A stretch of 64,000 nt of DNA from Cognatiluteimonas profundi (GCF_009792795.1 NZ_VKHQ01000004.1:616659-680658); one strand, 5' to 3'; positions 1 to 12,768 are shown, counted from the first letter of the stretch. Notes: generated from the letters alone by a model not told the origin. Numbers and translations are program-made.

Positions 1-754
1 CCGCGCTCGACAGCGCGACAGCGAGCATCGGGACGAGCCACAGCGCCATCGCGACGAGGAAAGCGAGCGGGCCCAGCAGCACGCGCCACGCCAGCAATGG
101 TGCGCGGATGTCGCGCCAGCCACGCAGCGTCGCGAACAATGCCGGCACCAGCATCACCAGCGCGAGCACGCCCACGCCCTTGGTGATGGTTCCCAGCCCG
201 GCGGCGAACCAGCCCAGCGTCCACATCCGCCAGTCGGGTTCGGGGTCGTGGCGCGTGCTGAGGAAATGCCGCAGCAGGCCGTAGTTGGCCAGCGTGATCC
301 AGAACGTCACCAGCGGATCGATCTGCGCTTTCTTCGACTGGTAGGTGAACTGCAACGCGAACAGCAGGGCCCAGCCGGCGTACAGGCCGACCCGCCGCGT
401 CCACAGCCGCCTGCCGAGGTCGACCACGCACCACAAGGTGCCCAGCGACGCCAGCAGGGATGGCAGCAGGAAGGCGACGCGCCAGTTGCCGAAGACCATG
501 TAACCGGCCGCCTGCAGCCACATCAGCAGCGGCGGCTTGTCGGCGTACAGCTCGTTGCCGCGATGCGGGAACAGCCAGTCGCCGCCATCGACCATCATCT
601 TCGCGGCCAGGGCGAAGCGGGGTTCGTCGGCGGGCCAGGGATCGCGCAAGCCCAGGCCGGCGCCGAGCACCAGCAGCGCGACGATCCAGAACAGCCAGGT
701 GTCGCGGGCCGCGCGGGAGGCGGGGTGCGGGGTCCAGGTCAATGCGTTTGGCAT
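1..754 (-). CDS. ArnT-like/PMT-family glycosyltransferase (partial, C-terminus beyond window)
   Basis: The first 251 residues of a multi-pass inner-membrane glycosyltransferase of the ArnT/dolichyl-phosphate-mannose mannosyltransferase (GT39/83) type. A membrane segment at about residues 22-36 is followed by an acidic loop motif DPWPADEPRF (D43, E44), matching the catalytic first periplasmic loop, and by DKPPLLMW (72-79), a family hallmark. Further hydrophobic segments follow. Such enzymes move a sugar from a polyprenyl-phosphate carrier to lipid A or another envelope acceptor. The ATG at 754 is the first in frame and lies 39 bp after rsmB, so the two may be cotranscribed. The exact sugar cannot be told from this fragment. 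Confidence 0.8.
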   Translation of the reverse strand, partial: MPNALTWTPHPASRAARDTWLFWIVALLVLGAGLGLRDPWPADEPRFALAAKMMVDGGDWLFPHRGNELYADKPPLLMWLQAAGYMVFGNWRVAFLLPSLLASLGTLWCVVDLGRRLWTRRVGLYAGWALLFALQFTYQSKKAQIDPLVTFWITLANYGLLRHFLSTRHDPEPDWRMWTLGWFAAGLGTITKGVGVLALVMLVPALFATLRGWRDIRAPLLAWRVLLGPLAFLVAMALWLVPMLAVALSSA

Positions 755-793
755 GCGGCGAATGATAGCGGCGCGCGCTTGCGTCACGCGGTG

Positions 794-2110
794 CTATGCG
801 GCCTTGCGCAGTCGTGCATAGAAGAATCCGTCCATGCCGTCGTCGCCGGGCAGTCGCTGGTGGCCGTGGCCGCCTGGCGCCCCTGGCAGCGGCCGGCCGA
901 AGCGGGCACCCAGCGCGTCGACGCGCGCATCCGGCGTGCGGGCGAGGAACGCCGCGACCTGTCGATCGTTTTCGCAGCGCAGGATCGAGCAGGTCGAATA
1001 CAGCAGCGTGCCACCGGGTGCGAGCGTCGGCCACAGCGCATCGAGCAGCATGGACTGCGCCTGCGTCAGCGCCGCGATGTCGGCCTCGCGTCGATGCAGC
1101 AGGATGTCGGGTTGGCGACGCACGATGCCGGTGGCGCTGCAGGGCGCGTCGAGCAGCACCGCGTCGAACGGTCGACCATCCCACCAGGCGCCGACATCGG
1201 CGGCATCGGCCGCGCGCAGCGCCGCCGTCGCGCCCAGTGCGAGGCGATCGAGCGTGGCGCGCACGTTGCGCAGGCGTGCGGGGTCGACATCCAGCGCTAG
1301 CATCTGCAGGGACGGATCGCGTTCGAGCAGATGCGCCGCCTTGCCGCCGGGCGCGGCACAGGCATCGAGCACGCGGGCGCCGCGCGCAGGCGCCAGTGCG
1401 TCGGCGACCAGTTGCGCGCTGCCGTCCTGCACCGACAGCTCGCCGTCGGCGAACCCGGGCAGCGCCGACACCGGCACCGGCGCATCCACCCGCAGTCCAT
1501 CGGGGCAGCGCGGATCGACGACCGCCTCGATCCGGCTGTCGTGCAGGCGCTGGCGACAGGCCTCGACCGAAATGCGTTGCGTGTTGACGCGCAGCCACAA
1601 GGGCGCGGCCTGCAGGCTGGCGCGCAGGATCTGGTCGATGTCCTCCGGCCAGTCCGTGCGCAACTGCTGCAGCAACCACGCCGGCCAGGCCGCGGCGGGA
1701 TCACCCGCGGGCAGCGGCTCGCGCAACGCGCGCCGCAGCAGTGCGTTGACCAGACCGGCCTGGTGCGCATGCCCGAGCACGCGGGCGGCATCGACCGTCG
1801 AGGCGACCGCGGCATGCGCAGGCAATCCGAGCGCGTCCAGTTGCGCGAGGCCGGCCAGCAGCAGCGCGCGCAGGACGGCGTCGCGCCGCCCCAGCGGCTT
1901 GGGCATCCACGCCGACAGGGCGGCGTCGTAGCGCGTGCGCTGGCGCAATCCGGCGAACACGATCGCCTCCACCAGGGCGCGATCGCGCGGATCGGGCAAG
2001 GCCGGCAAGGCGGTCGCCAGTTCGCCGCGCAGCGAGCGGCCGCGATGCAGGACGGCGTCGAGCACACGCGTGGCGGCGACGCGGGAGGCGACGCCGGGCA
2101 CGGCATTCAT
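794..2110 (-). CDS. rsmB: 16S rRNA (cytosine-967-C5)-methyltransferase RsmB
   Basis: 438 residues, the usual RsmB length. An N-terminal NusB-like helical domain (about 1-140) is followed by a Rossmann methyltransferase domain with the SAM-binding motif [11 protein letters not shown] (247-257), the motif IV cysteine in DAPCSATG (C324) and the motif VI catalytic cysteine in YSTCS (C374). This pair of cysteines defines the m5C RNA methyltransferases. It methylates C967 of 16S rRNA. The chosen ATG at 2110 overlaps the fmt stop by four bases (ATGA); the reading frame stays open upstream to 2341 inside fmt, but that part is a shadow. The fmt-rsmB pairing is common in proteobacteria. Confidence 0.95.
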   Translation of the reverse strand: MNAVPGVASRVAATRVLDAVLHRGRSLRGELATALPALPDPRDRALVEAIVFAGLRQRTRYDAALSAWMPKPLGRRDAVLRALLLAGLAQLDALGLPAHAAVASTVDAARVLGHAHQAGLVNALLRRALREPLPAGDPAAAWPAWLLQQLRTDWPEDIDQILRASLQAAPLWLRVNTQRISVEACRQRLHDSRIEAVVDPRCPDGLRVDAPVPVSALPGFADGELSVQDGSAQLVADALAPARGARVLDACAAPGGKAAHLLERDPSLQMLALDVDPARLRNVRATLDRLALGATAALRAADAADVGAWWDGRPFDAVLLDAPCSATGIVRRQPDILLHRREADIAALTQAQSMLLDALWPTLAPGGTLLYSTCSILRCENDRQVAAFLARTPDARVDALGARFGRPLPGAPGGHGHQRLPGDDGMDGFFYARLRKAA

Positions 2111-3033
2111 CGTGTTTTCAACTGCGGGTTGGCGTTGAGGAAATCCGCGGCGGTGATCGCCTTGCCGCCCTCGCGTTGCAGCACGCGCAGTCGCAATGCG
2201 CCCTGCCCGCAGGCGACGTCGATGCCCTCGCGTCCGGCCGCCAGCACCGTGCCGGGCAGCGCATCGTGCGCCAGCGGCAGGTCGACGGCGCCATGCACCC
2301 GCACGCGCTCGCCGCCCAGCATCGCTTCGGCCATCGGCCACGGATTGAACGCACGCACCTTGCGCGCCAGCGTGGCTGCCGGTTGCGACCAGTCCAGCCG
2401 CGCTTCGGCCTTGTCGAGCTTGCGGGCGTAGGTGGTGCCGACTTCGTCCTGCGGATGCGCCACCGGCTTCAGCCCTGCGCGCAGCAGCCCCAGGCCATCG
2501 GACAAGGTCTGCGCGCCGAGCGCGGCGAGCTTGTCGTGCAGTTGGCCGCCGGTTTCCGCGTCGCCGATCGGGATGCGCTGCGAGAGCAGGACCGGCCCGG
2601 TGTCCAGGCCTTTTTCCATCTGCATCAGGCAGACGCCGGTCTCGCTGTCGCCGGCCTCGATCGCGCGCTGGATCGGCGCGGCGCCGCGCCAGCGTGGCAG
2701 CAGCGACGCATGCACGTTCCAGCAGCCGAAGGTCGGGATGTCGAGGATGGACTGCGGCAGGATCAGGCCGTAGGCGACCACCACCAGCAGGTCCGGCCGC
2801 AGCGCGCGCAATGCATCGCGCGACAGCGCCGATTTCAGGGACTCGGGCTGCAACACCGGCAGCCCGCGCCGGACCGCTTCGAGCTTGACCGGCGACGGAC
2901 GCAGGTCGCGGCCACGGCCTGCAGGGCGATCGGGTTGGGTGTAGACCGCCACCACTTCATTGCGTTCGGCCGCCGCGCGCAGCGATGGCACGGCGAAGTC
3001 CGGCGTGCCGGCGAACACGATCCTCAATGGCAT
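2107..3033 (-). CDS. fmt: Methionyl-tRNA formyltransferase
   Basis: 308 residues. It formylates Met-tRNA(fMet) with 10-formyl-tetrahydrofolate for translation initiation. The catalytic triad is visible as N106, H108 and D144 ([17 protein letters not shown] and GLDTGPVLL), at the same numbers as in E. coli Fmt, and [13 protein letters not shown] is the folate-binding signature. The C-terminal tRNA-binding domain covers roughly 205-308. It lies downstream of def on the same strand (117-bp gap) and overlaps rsmB by 4 bp, the classical def-fmt-rsmB order, which couples formylation with deformylation. Confidence 0.97.
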   Translation of the reverse strand: MPLRIVFAGTPDFAVPSLRAAAERNEVVAVYTQPDRPAGRGRDLRPSPVKLEAVRRGLPVLQPESLKSALSRDALRALRPDLLVVVAYGLILPQSILDIPTFGCWNVHASLLPRWRGAAPIQRAIEAGDSETGVCLMQMEKGLDTGPVLLSQRIPIGDAETGGQLHDKLAALGAQTLSDGLGLLRAGLKPVAHPQDEVGTTYARKLDKAEARLDWSQPAATLARKVRAFNPWPMAEAMLGGERVRVHGAVDLPLAHDALPGTVLAAGREGIDVACGQGALRLRVLQREGGKAITAADFLNANPQLKTR

Positions 3034-3150
3034 GCGGTGGTTCCTTGGATGTCAGCGGGATCGCGGTAAACAGGAAGACCGCCCGCAGCGGTCATCGCGT
3101 GGCCATGGGCATTGCGGGGCAGCGGCGGCCCGCGGGTTCCGCACGCCAGG

Positions 3151-3669
3151 TCAGGCGGCGTCGGTCTGCTTTCGCTGCTTGGCGAGCTTCTTGCGGACCA
3201 TCTCGCGCTTGAGCGGGGAGAGGTAGTCGACGAAGAGCTTGCCCTCCAGGTGATCCATTTCATGCTGCACGCAGACGGCCAGCAGGCCCTCGGCCTGCAG
3301 CGTGAACGCCGCGCCGTGCCGGTCCAGCGCCTGCACGGTGATGCTGTCGGCGCGGGCGACGTCGGCGAAGATTCCCGGCACCGACAGGCAGCCTTCCTGG
3401 TAGACCTGCTCGCCGCTGCGCCCGGTGATCAGCGGGTTGACGAAGACCAGCGGCTGGTTTTTCTCTTCGGAGATGTCGATCACCATGAAACGCCGGTGCA
3501 CGTCGACCTGGCTGGCGGCCAGGCCAATGCCGGGCGCCTCGTACATGGTCTCGAACATGTCGTCGAGCAGTTGCTGGGTGGCCGGCTCGGCCAGCCAGCC
3601 CGGGTCCACCGGCGTCGCCCTGGTGCGCAGCCGTGGATCGGGGAATTCGAGGATCGGGAGCTGGGCCAT
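3151..3669 (-). CDS. def: Peptide deformylase
   Basis: 172 residues. It removes the formyl group from nascent N-terminal methionine using a bound ferrous or zinc ion. All three family motifs are present: GIGLAASQV (48-55), EGCLS (92-96, metal ligand C94) and HEMDH (136-140, ligands H136 and H140, catalytic E137). The reading frame is open upstream to 3873, but the ATG at 3669 gives the standard N-terminus ([14 protein letters not shown]) and the normal length. It is divergent from the LysM gene; their shared spacer is about 145 bp. Confidence 0.97.
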   Translation of the reverse strand: MAQLPILEFPDPRLRTRATPVDPGWLAEPATQQLLDDMFETMYEAPGIGLAASQVDVHRRFMVIDISEEKNQPLVFVNPLITGRSGEQVYQEGCLSVPGIFADVARADSITVQALDRHGAAFTLQAEGLLAVCVQHEMDHLEGKLFVDYLSPLKREMVRKKLAKQRKQTDAA

Positions 3670-3743
3670 GGCGGAAAAATGGGGGCGGCGGTCACATCCG
3701 CAAGCGGCACGGACGGTGGGCGGGCGATTGTAACGCCGCCGGC

Positions 3744-3774
3744 TTGCCAAGACGCATCGCTTGTGGGCTATATT
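3744..3774 (+). promoter_or_regulatory. Probable sigma-70 promoter of the LysM gene
   Basis: TTGCCA at 3744-3749 is followed after 18-19 bases by CTATATT (3768-3774), a good -35/-10 pair for such a GC-rich genome. The -10 ends about 40 bp before the LysM start codon in the def/LysM divergent spacer. Assigned from pattern only. Confidence 0.5.
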
Positions 3775-3814
3775 GCCCCGGCAATACGGGGAAATCTCCA
3801 AGGGGAGCGGGTAG

Positions 3815-4999
3815 ATGGACGCAATGCTTGAGCGCGCGTCGAAGGGGCTTCGCACGGCCGGGATCTTGACCAAGATCGTTGCCGTCGCGCTGCTGACCGT
3901 CGCGACCTATTCCGCCGCCGTCGAGATGCGCGGTGACCATCCGGATACCTATGTCGTGCAGCGTGGCGACACGCTCTGGGACATTGCCGGCCGCTTCCTC
4001 AAGCGGCCCTGGCTGTGGCCGGAGATCTGGCAGGCCAATCCGCAGGTCCGCAATCCGCACCTGATCTACCCGGGTGACGTGCTGAGCCTGGCGTACCTGG
4101 ACCGGATGGCGGTGCAGCCCGGCCCCCGCGTCGGCTCGCCGATCAATGCGATCCCGCTGGCGGACGTCGAACCGTTCCTGAAGAACCTGCGCGTGGTCGA
4201 CCAGTTCGACCAGATGCCCTACGTGGTCGGGCTGGAAGACGATCGCCTGCGGGCGAGCGAGGGCCAGGTCGCCTACGTCCGGGGCATCGCCGGCGCCCCG
4301 ACGGGACAGCGGTATGCGGTGCTGCGGCCGACACAGCGCTTCACCCACCTGGACCGGACGCAATGCTGCGACCTGTTCCACAAGGACGACCTCGACTTCC
4401 GCGGCCGCCGCCTGATCGACTTCGAGAATTACTGGACCAACGTCGAGACGCCGGACAAGGGCAACGAGTTGCTCGGCTTCGAGCTGATGCAGGTCGGCGT
4501 CGGTACCGTCACCCGCGGCGAGGTGGGTGGCATCCAGGCCAGCACCCTGGTCCTGGACGCCGAAGGGCGGGAAGTCCGCATTGGCGATCGCCTCATCCCG
4601 GTCGACGCACAACCTTACGACCTGCAGTTCATCCCGCATCCGCCCAGGCAGCAGATGGACTACGGACGCGCGCGCGTCCTCGCGGTGGCTGACATGCTCA
4701 GCGCCGGTGGCCCACGTGACGTGGTGGCACTGTCGGTGGGCTCGCGCGAAGGCGTCGACAACGGCACCGTGTTCTCGATCTGGCGCGTGGGCAGCAATGC
4801 CGTGGACCGCGTGCGCGATGGCGACACGCGTAGCGAAGACACCATCGCGCGCGGAGCCAAGGTCCGCCTGCCGGATGAGTTCGCTGGCCATGTCATGGTG
4901 TTCCGCACCTTCGACAAGATGAGCTACGGGCTGGTGATGGACAGCATCAAGCCCAGCCGCGTGGGTTACGAACTCAAGCATCCCGACGCGCCGTACTGA
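3815..4999 (+). CDS. LysM peptidoglycan-binding domain protein
   Basis: 394 residues. A hydrophobic N-terminal signal or anchor (about 18-35) is followed by a LysM domain at about 45-93 ([16 protein letters not shown] ... [17 protein letters not shown]), which binds the glycan chains of murein. The remaining 300 residues have no motif I recognise. The product should be periplasmic. The ATG has a clear ribosome-binding site (GGGGAG) and a promoter-like sequence upstream. Proteins of this kind sit directly before dprA in many gammaproteobacteria; the reason for the linkage is not evident from sequence. Confidence 0.88.
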   Translation: MDAMLERASKGLRTAGILTKIVAVALLTVATYSAAVEMRGDHPDTYVVQRGDTLWDIAGRFLKRPWLWPEIWQANPQVRNPHLIYPGDVLSLAYLDRMAVQPGPRVGSPINAIPLADVEPFLKNLRVVDQFDQMPYVVGLEDDRLRASEGQVAYVRGIAGAPTGQRYAVLRPTQRFTHLDRTQCCDLFHKDDLDFRGRRLIDFENYWTNVETPDKGNELLGFELMQVGVGTVTRGEVGGIQASTLVLDAEGREVRIGDRLIPVDAQPYDLQFIPHPPRQQMDYGRARVLAVADMLSAGGPRDVVALSVGSREGVDNGTVFSIWRVGSNAVDRVRDGDTRSEDTIARGAKVRLPDEFAGHVMVFRTFDKMSYGLVMDSIKPSRVGYELKHPDAPY

Positions 5000-5028
5000 G
5001 TCGCGGGAAAACCTGACACTGCACGACG

Positions 5029-5050
5029 ACGGCGCCCGAGGGCGCCGTTT
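5029..5050 (+). terminator. Intrinsic terminator after the LysM gene
   Basis: Stem ACGGCGCCC / GGGCGCCGT with a two-base loop, followed by TT. It lies 30 bp after the LysM stop and 25 bp before dprA, so dprA probably has its own transcript or relies on read-through. Confidence 0.6.
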
Positions 5051-5074
5051 GTCGTTGCGGCCCACGCTGGCGCG

Positions 5075-6211
5075 ATGATCGATCCAGCCACCGATTCCCT
5101 GCTGCGCCTGGTCCACGCCGGTGGTGGCGTCGCAGCGCGTCGTCGCCTGCTCGACAGCCATTCCGGCCCCCTCGCCGCGCTGGCGGCAGGTCCGCGCAAC
5201 TGGCGCTCGCATGGCCTGGATGACGCGCAGGTGCTCGCGCTGGGCGACGACGACACCGAGCGCCTGGACTCGACCCGGCAATGGCTGGCGCAACCGCGGC
5301 ACCACCTGCTGGGCTGGCACGACCCGGACTACCCCGCGCTGCTGCGCCGGATCCCCAGCCCGCCGCTGGCGCTGTTCGTCGCCGGCGATCCTGCCTGCCT
5401 GTGGCATCCGTCGGTCGCGGTGGTGGGCAGCCGCTCGCCCAGCGCGGGCGGCCGCGACAACGCGTTCGACTTCGCCCAGGCACTGGCGACATCCGGGCTG
5501 GCGGTCACCAGCGGGCTGGCCGCGGGCATCGACACGGCCGCGCACGAGGGCGCGCTGGCGGCCCAGGGCCGCACGATCGCCGTGCTCGGTACCGGCCCCG
5601 ACGTGCCCTACCCGCGTGCCAACACCGCCTTGTACCAGCGCATCGCCGCCACCGGGGCGGTGGTCAGCGAGCACCCGCCGGGGACGCCGGCGCGGCGGGA
5701 ATTCTTTCCCGGGCGCAATCGCATCATCGCCGGGCTGGCACTGGGCACGCTGGTGGTCGAGGCCGCGGAGCGCTCCGGCGCGCTGATCACCGCGCGCATG
5801 GCCAGCGATTGCGGCCGCGATGTCTTCGCGGTGCCGGGCTCGATCCACAACCCGACGGCGCGTGGCTGCCACCGCCTCATCCGCGAGGGTGCCGGGCTGG
5901 TGGAAAGCGCGCACGAGGTGATCGACGCCATCGGCTCGCTCGCCGCCGAACTGGCCGAGGCCTTGCGCGGGCGGCTGGCGGCCCCCAACTCGGCGGCCAG
6001 GGCGGGCACGGATGCTTCAGTCCCCAGCAGGCAAGCGATGGATGACGACCACCAGCGCTTGTGGCAGGCGCTGGGTCACGACCCAACGGGTATTGATCGG
6101 CTGGTCTCGCGAACCGGATTGACGGTGGCGGAACTGTCCTCCATGCTGCTGGTCATGGAGCTGGAAGGCCGTGTCGCGGTCGAGCATGGCCGGTATTCCC
6201 GCAAGCGCTGA
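5075..6211 (+). CDS. dprA: DNA-processing protein DprA/Smf
   Basis: 378 residues. It loads RecA on incoming single-stranded DNA during natural transformation. An N-terminal SAM-like helical region (1-75) is followed by the Rossmann DprA core with VAVVGSR (114-120), SGLAAGID (146-153), [11 protein letters not shown] (210-220), LVVEA (226-230) and SGALITA (234-240). A winged-helix C-terminal domain (DLM type, about 312-378) follows. The ATG lies 25 bp behind a terminator hairpin. Its place before smg, topA and tsaC is conserved in gammaproteobacteria. Together with comF near the window end it suggests potential competence, but no uptake pilus genes other than pilU are here. Confidence 0.95.
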   Translation: MIDPATDSLLRLVHAGGGVAARRRLLDSHSGPLAALAAGPRNWRSHGLDDAQVLALGDDDTERLDSTRQWLAQPRHHLLGWHDPDYPALLRRIPSPPLALFVAGDPACLWHPSVAVVGSRSPSAGGRDNAFDFAQALATSGLAVTSGLAAGIDTAAHEGALAAQGRTIAVLGTGPDVPYPRANTALYQRIAATGAVVSEHPPGTPARREFFPGRNRIIAGLALGTLVVEAAERSGALITARMASDCGRDVFAVPGSIHNPTARGCHRLIREGAGLVESAHEVIDAIGSLAAELAEALRGRLAAPNSAARAGTDASVPSRQAMDDDHQRLWQALGHDPTGIDRLVSRTGLTVAELSSMLLVMELEGRVAVEHGRYSRKR

Positions 6212-6399
6212 GGTCGGGCCTGGTCCGGTCCCGGCGCGGCGACGCAGGACGCGTCGCAACCGTCACCGCGGGGGATCTGGTGACGGCGGTACCGGGCGCC
6301 ATCCGGGTACCACGACGTCGGCGGGCAGGGAGCCCGACGACGACAACCGGCGCAAGCCGGTTCCTCTCCACAGCGCCACGCCGGCGCAGGCCGAGGGAA

Positions 6400-6891
6400 A
6401 TGAAAGAGAGCATCCTGGATGTCCTGCTTTACCTGTTCGAGCACTATTTCACCGAAGACGTGAGCCCACCGCTGGGCGATCGCGCCGCGCTCAGCAGCGG
6501 TCCGCTGTTCCAGGAACTGAACCAGGCCGGCTTCAGCCCGGCGGAAATCAACAAGGCATTCGACTGGCTGGATGCGCTCGCCGAGCAGCGTCCCAGCGCC
6601 GGCATCCCGCGCGCGAACGGCCCGATCCGGGTGTATTTCGGCCCGGAGCTGGAGAAGCTCGACGTGCAGGCGCGTGGCTTCCTGCTGTTCCTGGAACAGC
6701 AGGGCATCCTCGATGCCGGCCAGCGGGAGCTGGTCCTGGACCGCGCGATGGCGCTGGACCAGGACGAGCTGGACCTGGAGGACGTGAAATGGGTCGTCCT
6801 GATGGTTCTGTTCAACCAGCCGGGGTCCGAAGCGGCCTATGCCTGGATGGAAACCCAGATGTTCCTGGACGAGCCGGAACCCGTGCACTAG
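6400..6891 (+). CDS. smg: Smg family protein (DUF494)
   Basis: 163 residues, highly acidic, starting [17 protein letters not shown], the recognisable beginning of Smg/DUF494 proteins. The frame stays open upstream to 6280 but that part is not family-like; the ATG at 6400 has AGGGAA just upstream. Smg has no firmly established biochemical role; the gene is a regular companion of dprA and topA. The 188 bp between dprA and this start hold no further gene that I can support. Confidence 0.9.
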   Translation: MKESILDVLLYLFEHYFTEDVSPPLGDRAALSSGPLFQELNQAGFSPAEINKAFDWLDALAEQRPSAGIPRANGPIRVYFGPELEKLDVQARGFLLFLEQQGILDAGQRELVLDRAMALDQDELDLEDVKWVVLMVLFNQPGSEAAYAWMETQMFLDEPEPVH

Positions 6892-7078
6892 CGCGGGTCT
6901 GCCGGACGTCGCGGCGGACACCGGCGCGGCCGGCGCTTGACAGCGGCGGCCGCGCCGTGATTCCACTGTAATAAGGAAAACCCAACGCCTGGAGTCCCGC
7001 TCCGGGCGTTTGCCTTCTCTGGAATCCCCCTGCGCTGCCATCCGGCGCGCCCCGCTGCAGACGAGACCCACCGCCGCC

Positions 7079-9640
<2,562 letters not shown>

Positions 9641-9693
9641 GAGCGCCGGGCCGCGCGGTGCGTCGGTTGGCGCCCGCGCGCTAAGCTTGCGGC

Positions 9694-10260
9694 ATGCCTG
9701 CAGCACTGACGCCGTCCGCGGCCGCCGATGTCCTCCACCGTGGCGGCGTGATTGCCTATCCCACCGAGGCCGTGTGGGGCCTGGGCTGCGATCCCTTCCA
9801 TGAAGCCGCGGTCCTGCGACTGCTGGCGCTGAAACAGCGCGAGGTCGACAAGGGCGTGATCCTGATCGCGGGCGCGCTCGAGCAATTCGCGGCGCTGCTG
9901 GACTGGGACGTGCTGCCCACCGATCGCAGCGAAGCGGTCTTCGCGACATGGCCGGGCCCGCATACCTGGGTGGTGCCGGCCACCGGCCGCGTGCCGCACT
10001 GGATCACCGGCCGGCACGATGGGGTCGCGGTGCGGGTCAGCGCACATCCGGTGGTGGTGGCGCTGTGCGCGGCGTTCGGCGGGCCATTGGTCTCCACCAG
10101 CGCCAATCGCGCCGGCCTTCCCGCGCCCCGGCAACGCGCCGACATCGAGGCCGCGCTGCTGGACGGCACCGATGGCTGGGTCGTCGGCGACACCGGCGAC
10201 CTGGCGGCGCCGACCATCATCCGCGATGCGCGCAGCGGCGCGCTGCTGCGCGGCGGCTGA
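9694..10260 (+). CDS. tsaC: Threonylcarbamoyl-AMP synthase TsaC (YrdC/Sua5 domain)
   Basis: 188 residues. It makes threonylcarbamoyl-adenylate from threonine, bicarbonate and ATP for t6A37 of ANN-decoding tRNAs. The YrdC fold is marked by GGVIAYPTEAVWGLGCDP (residues 17-34), the downstream LKQREVDKGVILIA (the KR-type motif) and STSANRAG. The length matches the short TsaC form rather than long Sua5. It lies 53 bp after topA on the same strand, as in many relatives. Confidence 0.95.
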   Translation: MPAALTPSAAADVLHRGGVIAYPTEAVWGLGCDPFHEAAVLRLLALKQREVDKGVILIAGALEQFAALLDWDVLPTDRSEAVFATWPGPHTWVVPATGRVPHWITGRHDGVAVRVSAHPVVVALCAAFGGPLVSTSANRAGLPAPRQRADIEAALLDGTDGWVVGDTGDLAAPTIIRDARSGALLRGG

Positions 10261-10323
10261 ACCGGCAGGAACCACGGCCGCCGCCTGCTTGGCGCGCGGC
10301 GACATCCGCGTGCAAGATGCGCC

Positions 10324-11010
10324 ATGCGTTTTCCGGTCGTTGTCGTCGCCCTGTTGCTCGCCACTGCGGCGCCGGTCACGCGTGCGGTGGGCGAAGTCAC
10401 CATCTACCGCTGCACGGACGCTTCCGGCCACCTGACGCTGCGCGATACGCCCTGCCGCAAGGGCGAGAAGCAACAGGCCCGGACCATGATCCGGCCAACG
10501 GATGCGCCTGCGACGCCGCCCGCTCCTGCCGCGCGTGCACGCCCGGTCGACGACGACGCTGCGTTGCAGCGGCAGCGCACGGTCTACATCACGCCGCCGC
10601 GTCCGTTGTACGAATGCGTGACGCCCGATGGCGCGGTCTATACGAGCGACAGCGGCGAGGGCAATCCGCGCTGGGTCCCGCTGTGGACGCTGGGCTATCC
10701 CATCGCGCGGCCGCGGCATGGGATGACGGGCGACACCGACCTTGCGATCACCGACGGCCGGGTCCGCATCGACGACCACCACACCCGGCTGTACCCGCCC
10801 CTCCATGGCGCGGCCGCCTGGGGCGCCGGCACCTGGGTGCGCGATGACTGCCATGCGCTGCCGCAGGACGAAGTGTGCTCGCGCCTGGTGGACCGTCGCG
10901 ACGAGATCCGTCGTCGCTTCTTCAACGCCATGCCCAGCGAGCGTGACGTGTTGCGGGTGGAGGAGCGCGGCATCAACGCGCGCCTGGCCAACGATTGCGG
11001 AAGCGACTGA
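10324..11010 (+). CDS. DUF4124-domain exported protein, copy 1
   Basis: 228 residues with a signal peptide (1-21, MRFPVVVVALLLATAAPVTR). The DUF4124 motif follows: IYRCTDASGHLTLRDTPC, the YRC-D-G-x-TxxxxPC pattern. The middle is proline/alanine-rich; the C-terminal part has several cysteines (CVTPDG, DDCH, EVCSRL, NDCG) that could form disulfides. Periplasmic; function unknown. The stop overlaps the start of the next, related gene (TGATG), so the two are translated together and look like a tandem duplication. Confidence 0.85.
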   Translation: MRFPVVVVALLLATAAPVTRAVGEVTIYRCTDASGHLTLRDTPCRKGEKQQARTMIRPTDAPATPPAPAARARPVDDDAALQRQRTVYITPPRPLYECVTPDGAVYTSDSGEGNPRWVPLWTLGYPIARPRHGMTGDTDLAITDGRVRIDDHHTRLYPPLHGAAAWGAGTWVRDDCHALPQDEVCSRLVDRRDEIRRRFFNAMPSERDVLRVEERGINARLANDCGSD

Positions 11011-11633
11011 TGCGGCAATGGCGCGCACTGGTCCTGGTCTGCGCCGTGGCGCTGGCGCACGCGCATGCGCGCGCAGCCGCGCCCAGCGTGGTGATCTATC
11101 GTTGCACCGATGCATTCGGTGCGGTCACGCTGCAGAACAATGCCGCCTGTCCCAAGGGCACCCGCCAGCAGAGACAGGTGATCGAATCGCCGCCGCCGAT
11201 GCCGGCGTACCGCCCGGTGCCCATGCCGATGCCCGCTCCCGATCCAGCACCGCCGGCGACGGTTGCCGACAGCGTGCCGGCGACACCGGTCATTGCCGAC
11301 AGCGAGCGCCTGCCGCCACCGGCGCTGTACCAGTGCAACACCTACGACCACGACAGCTACCTGAGTGAAACCAGCACGCCGGAGCCGCGTTGCGTGCGGC
11401 TGCAGACCACCAACCTGGAGGGCGCGGCGGATGACGCTGCCGGCGTCGCCTGCCAGATGGTGACCGACCAGTGCCAGCGGGTCGGTGACGGCGCCGCCTG
11501 CGACAGCTGGAAGCAGCGCCTGCGCGAAACCGAAGCGGCGTGGAAATTCGCGCGCCCCGATGATGCCGAGGCCAACAAGGCCGAGTTCGAACGGGTCCGG
11601 AAGATCGTGCGCGAAAGCACCTGCGGCAAGTGA
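11010..11633 (+). CDS. DUF4124-domain exported protein, copy 2
   Basis: 207 residues from the ATG at 11010, which shares one base with the preceding stop. A signal peptide (about 1-21) is followed by VIYRCTDAFGAVTLQNNAACPKG, clearly paralogous to the upstream product, then a proline-rich linker and a cysteine-bearing C-terminal half ending in RESTCGK. An earlier in-frame ATG at 10995 would add five basic residues. Periplasmic with unknown role; the pair may be a duplicated cell-envelope component. Confidence 0.83.
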   Translation: MRQWRALVLVCAVALAHAHARAAAPSVVIYRCTDAFGAVTLQNNAACPKGTRQQRQVIESPPPMPAYRPVPMPMPAPDPAPPATVADSVPATPVIADSERLPPPALYQCNTYDHDSYLSETSTPEPRCVRLQTTNLEGAADDAAGVACQMVTDQCQRVGDGAACDSWKQRLRETEAAWKFARPDDAEANKAEFERVRKIVRESTCGK

Positions 11634-11658
11634 CCGCAGTGACGGCCCGTCGCCGCAG

Positions 11659-12435
11659 CTAGAACCCGTTGCGCAGGAAGCCCCCGTCGACCGCGATGCA
11701 TTCGCCGGTGACGTAGGCAGCCGCGGGCAGGCACAGGAAAGCCACCGCCGCGGCGACTTCCTCGGGCTCGCCGATGCGCCCCATCGGCGTGCGCAGCAGC
11801 ACCTCGTCCAGGTAATCCGGATCGGCGAGCGAATCCGACGTGCGTCGCGTGCGGATGTACCACGGCGCCACCGCGTTGACGCGCACGCCATCCTCGGCCC
11901 ATTCCACCGCGAGGTTGCGCGTGAGCTGGTGCAGCCCGGCCTTGGCCATGCCATAGGCCGCGCCGGTGCGCACGTGCGTGAGCCCGGAGACGCTGCCGAC
12001 GTTGACGATGCTCGACGCCGCGTGCCGCGTGAGCAACGGATGCGCATAGCGCGACAATTCGAAGGCGGAAAACAGGTTGACCTCGAAGATCTCCCGCCAC
12101 TCGTCGTCGGTGTAATCGACCGCGGCGCGCCTGCGGTTGCCGCCGGCGTTGTTGACCAGGATGTTCAGGCCCTCGCCGCGGTCCTCGACCCAATCGAGGA
12201 TCTCCCGGCGCTGTTCCTCGTCGGCCACGTCGGCGACCAATGCATGCACGATGCCGTCGGGCACTTCCTCGGCGAGTTCGTCGCGGGTGCGATCCAGCGC
12301 CGCCGCGTCGCGCGCGACGATGAGGACTTCCGCGCCGAATCCCAGCAGTTCGCGTGCGATCGCGCGGCCGATGCCGGCGCTGCCGCCGGTGACCAGCGCC
12401 AGTTGCCCATCGAGTCGCCAGCGGTTGGGATCCAT
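11659..12435 (-). CDS. SDR-family NAD(P)-dependent oxidoreductase
   Basis: 258 residues, a classical short-chain dehydrogenase. Cofactor-binding TGGSAGIG (16-23), LVNNAGG (94-99), the active-site serine in NVGSVSG (S148 or S150) and YGMAK (Y161, K165) are all present, as is the family ending ITVDGG-like IAVDGGFL. Overall it resembles the tropinone-reductase-like/3-oxoacyl-ACP reductase branch, but the substrate cannot be inferred and no pathway genes are adjacent. It converges with the DUF4124 pair. Confidence 0.88.
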   Translation of the reverse strand: MDPNRWRLDGQLALVTGGSAGIGRAIARELLGFGAEVLIVARDAAALDRTRDELAEEVPDGIVHALVADVADEEQRREILDWVEDRGEGLNILVNNAGGNRRRAAVDYTDDEWREIFEVNLFSAFELSRYAHPLLTRHAASSIVNVGSVSGLTHVRTGAAYGMAKAGLHQLTRNLAVEWAEDGVRVNAVAPWYIRTRRTSDSLADPDYLDEVLLRTPMGRIGEPEEVAAAVAFLCLPAAAYVTGECIAVDGGFLRNGF

Positions 12436-12504
12436 GCGCCGTCTCTGGTCGGGGTTGCGCGTAGCATAGCCCCGGGTCGATCGGCCACGTCACCGGAGAA
12501 CGCG

Positions 12505-12735
12505 ATGGACGTCCTGCTGCGCTGCTGCGCGCTGTCGTTGCTGCTGGCCTGCAGTGCCTGCAGCAAGCCCGAACCGCCGAAGAAGGAACGTCCGCCCGAA
12601 CCGCAGGCGCAGCACGACACGCAGCTGCGCGATGCGATCCAGGCGCCGATCGATCGCGCCAAGGCGGTCGAGCCGCAGGTGCTGGATGCGGCCAAGCAGG
12701 AACAGGACGCGATCGACGCGCAGACCGACGGCTGA
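12505..12735 (+). CDS. Small lipoprotein, function unknown
   Basis: 76 residues. The N-terminus MDVLLRCCALSLLLACSACSKPEPP is a lipoprotein signal with a lipobox around LLAC/CSAC, followed by a charged, proline-rich stretch and a helical part (DAIQAPIDRAKAVEPQVLDAAKQEQDAIDAQ). It resembles small xanthomonad lipoproteins of unknown role. The gene is divergent from the SDR gene and converges on sppA. The ATG at 12505 follows CCGGAGAACGCG, an acceptable ribosome-binding site. Confidence 0.75.
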   Translation: MDVLLRCCALSLLLACSACSKPEPPKKERPPEPQAQHDTQLRDAIQAPIDRAKAVEPQVLDAAKQEQDAIDAQTDG

Positions 12736-12754
12736 TGCCGCCAGCGGCGGCATC
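12734..12754. terminator. Hairpin between converging genes
   Basis: Stem GATGCCGCC / GGCGGCATC (9 bp) with loop AGC, starting in the stop codon of the lipoprotein gene and ending 14 bp before the sppA stop. There is no T-run on either side, so termination is only suggested by its position. Confidence 0.4.
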
Positions 12755-12768
12755 GCGTCAGGCCATGC

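Noticed and set aside
248-2431. Long plus-strand reading frames opposite the glycosyltransferase, rsmB and fmt genes
   Set aside because: They are antisense shadows in a GC-rich genome: low-complexity R/A/G/Q composition and no family motif, while the minus strand shows complete catalytic motifs.
3692-5914. 740-residue minus-strand frame through the LysM and dprA genes
   Set aside because: It is antisense to two well-supported genes and has His/Arg/Gln-rich shadow composition.
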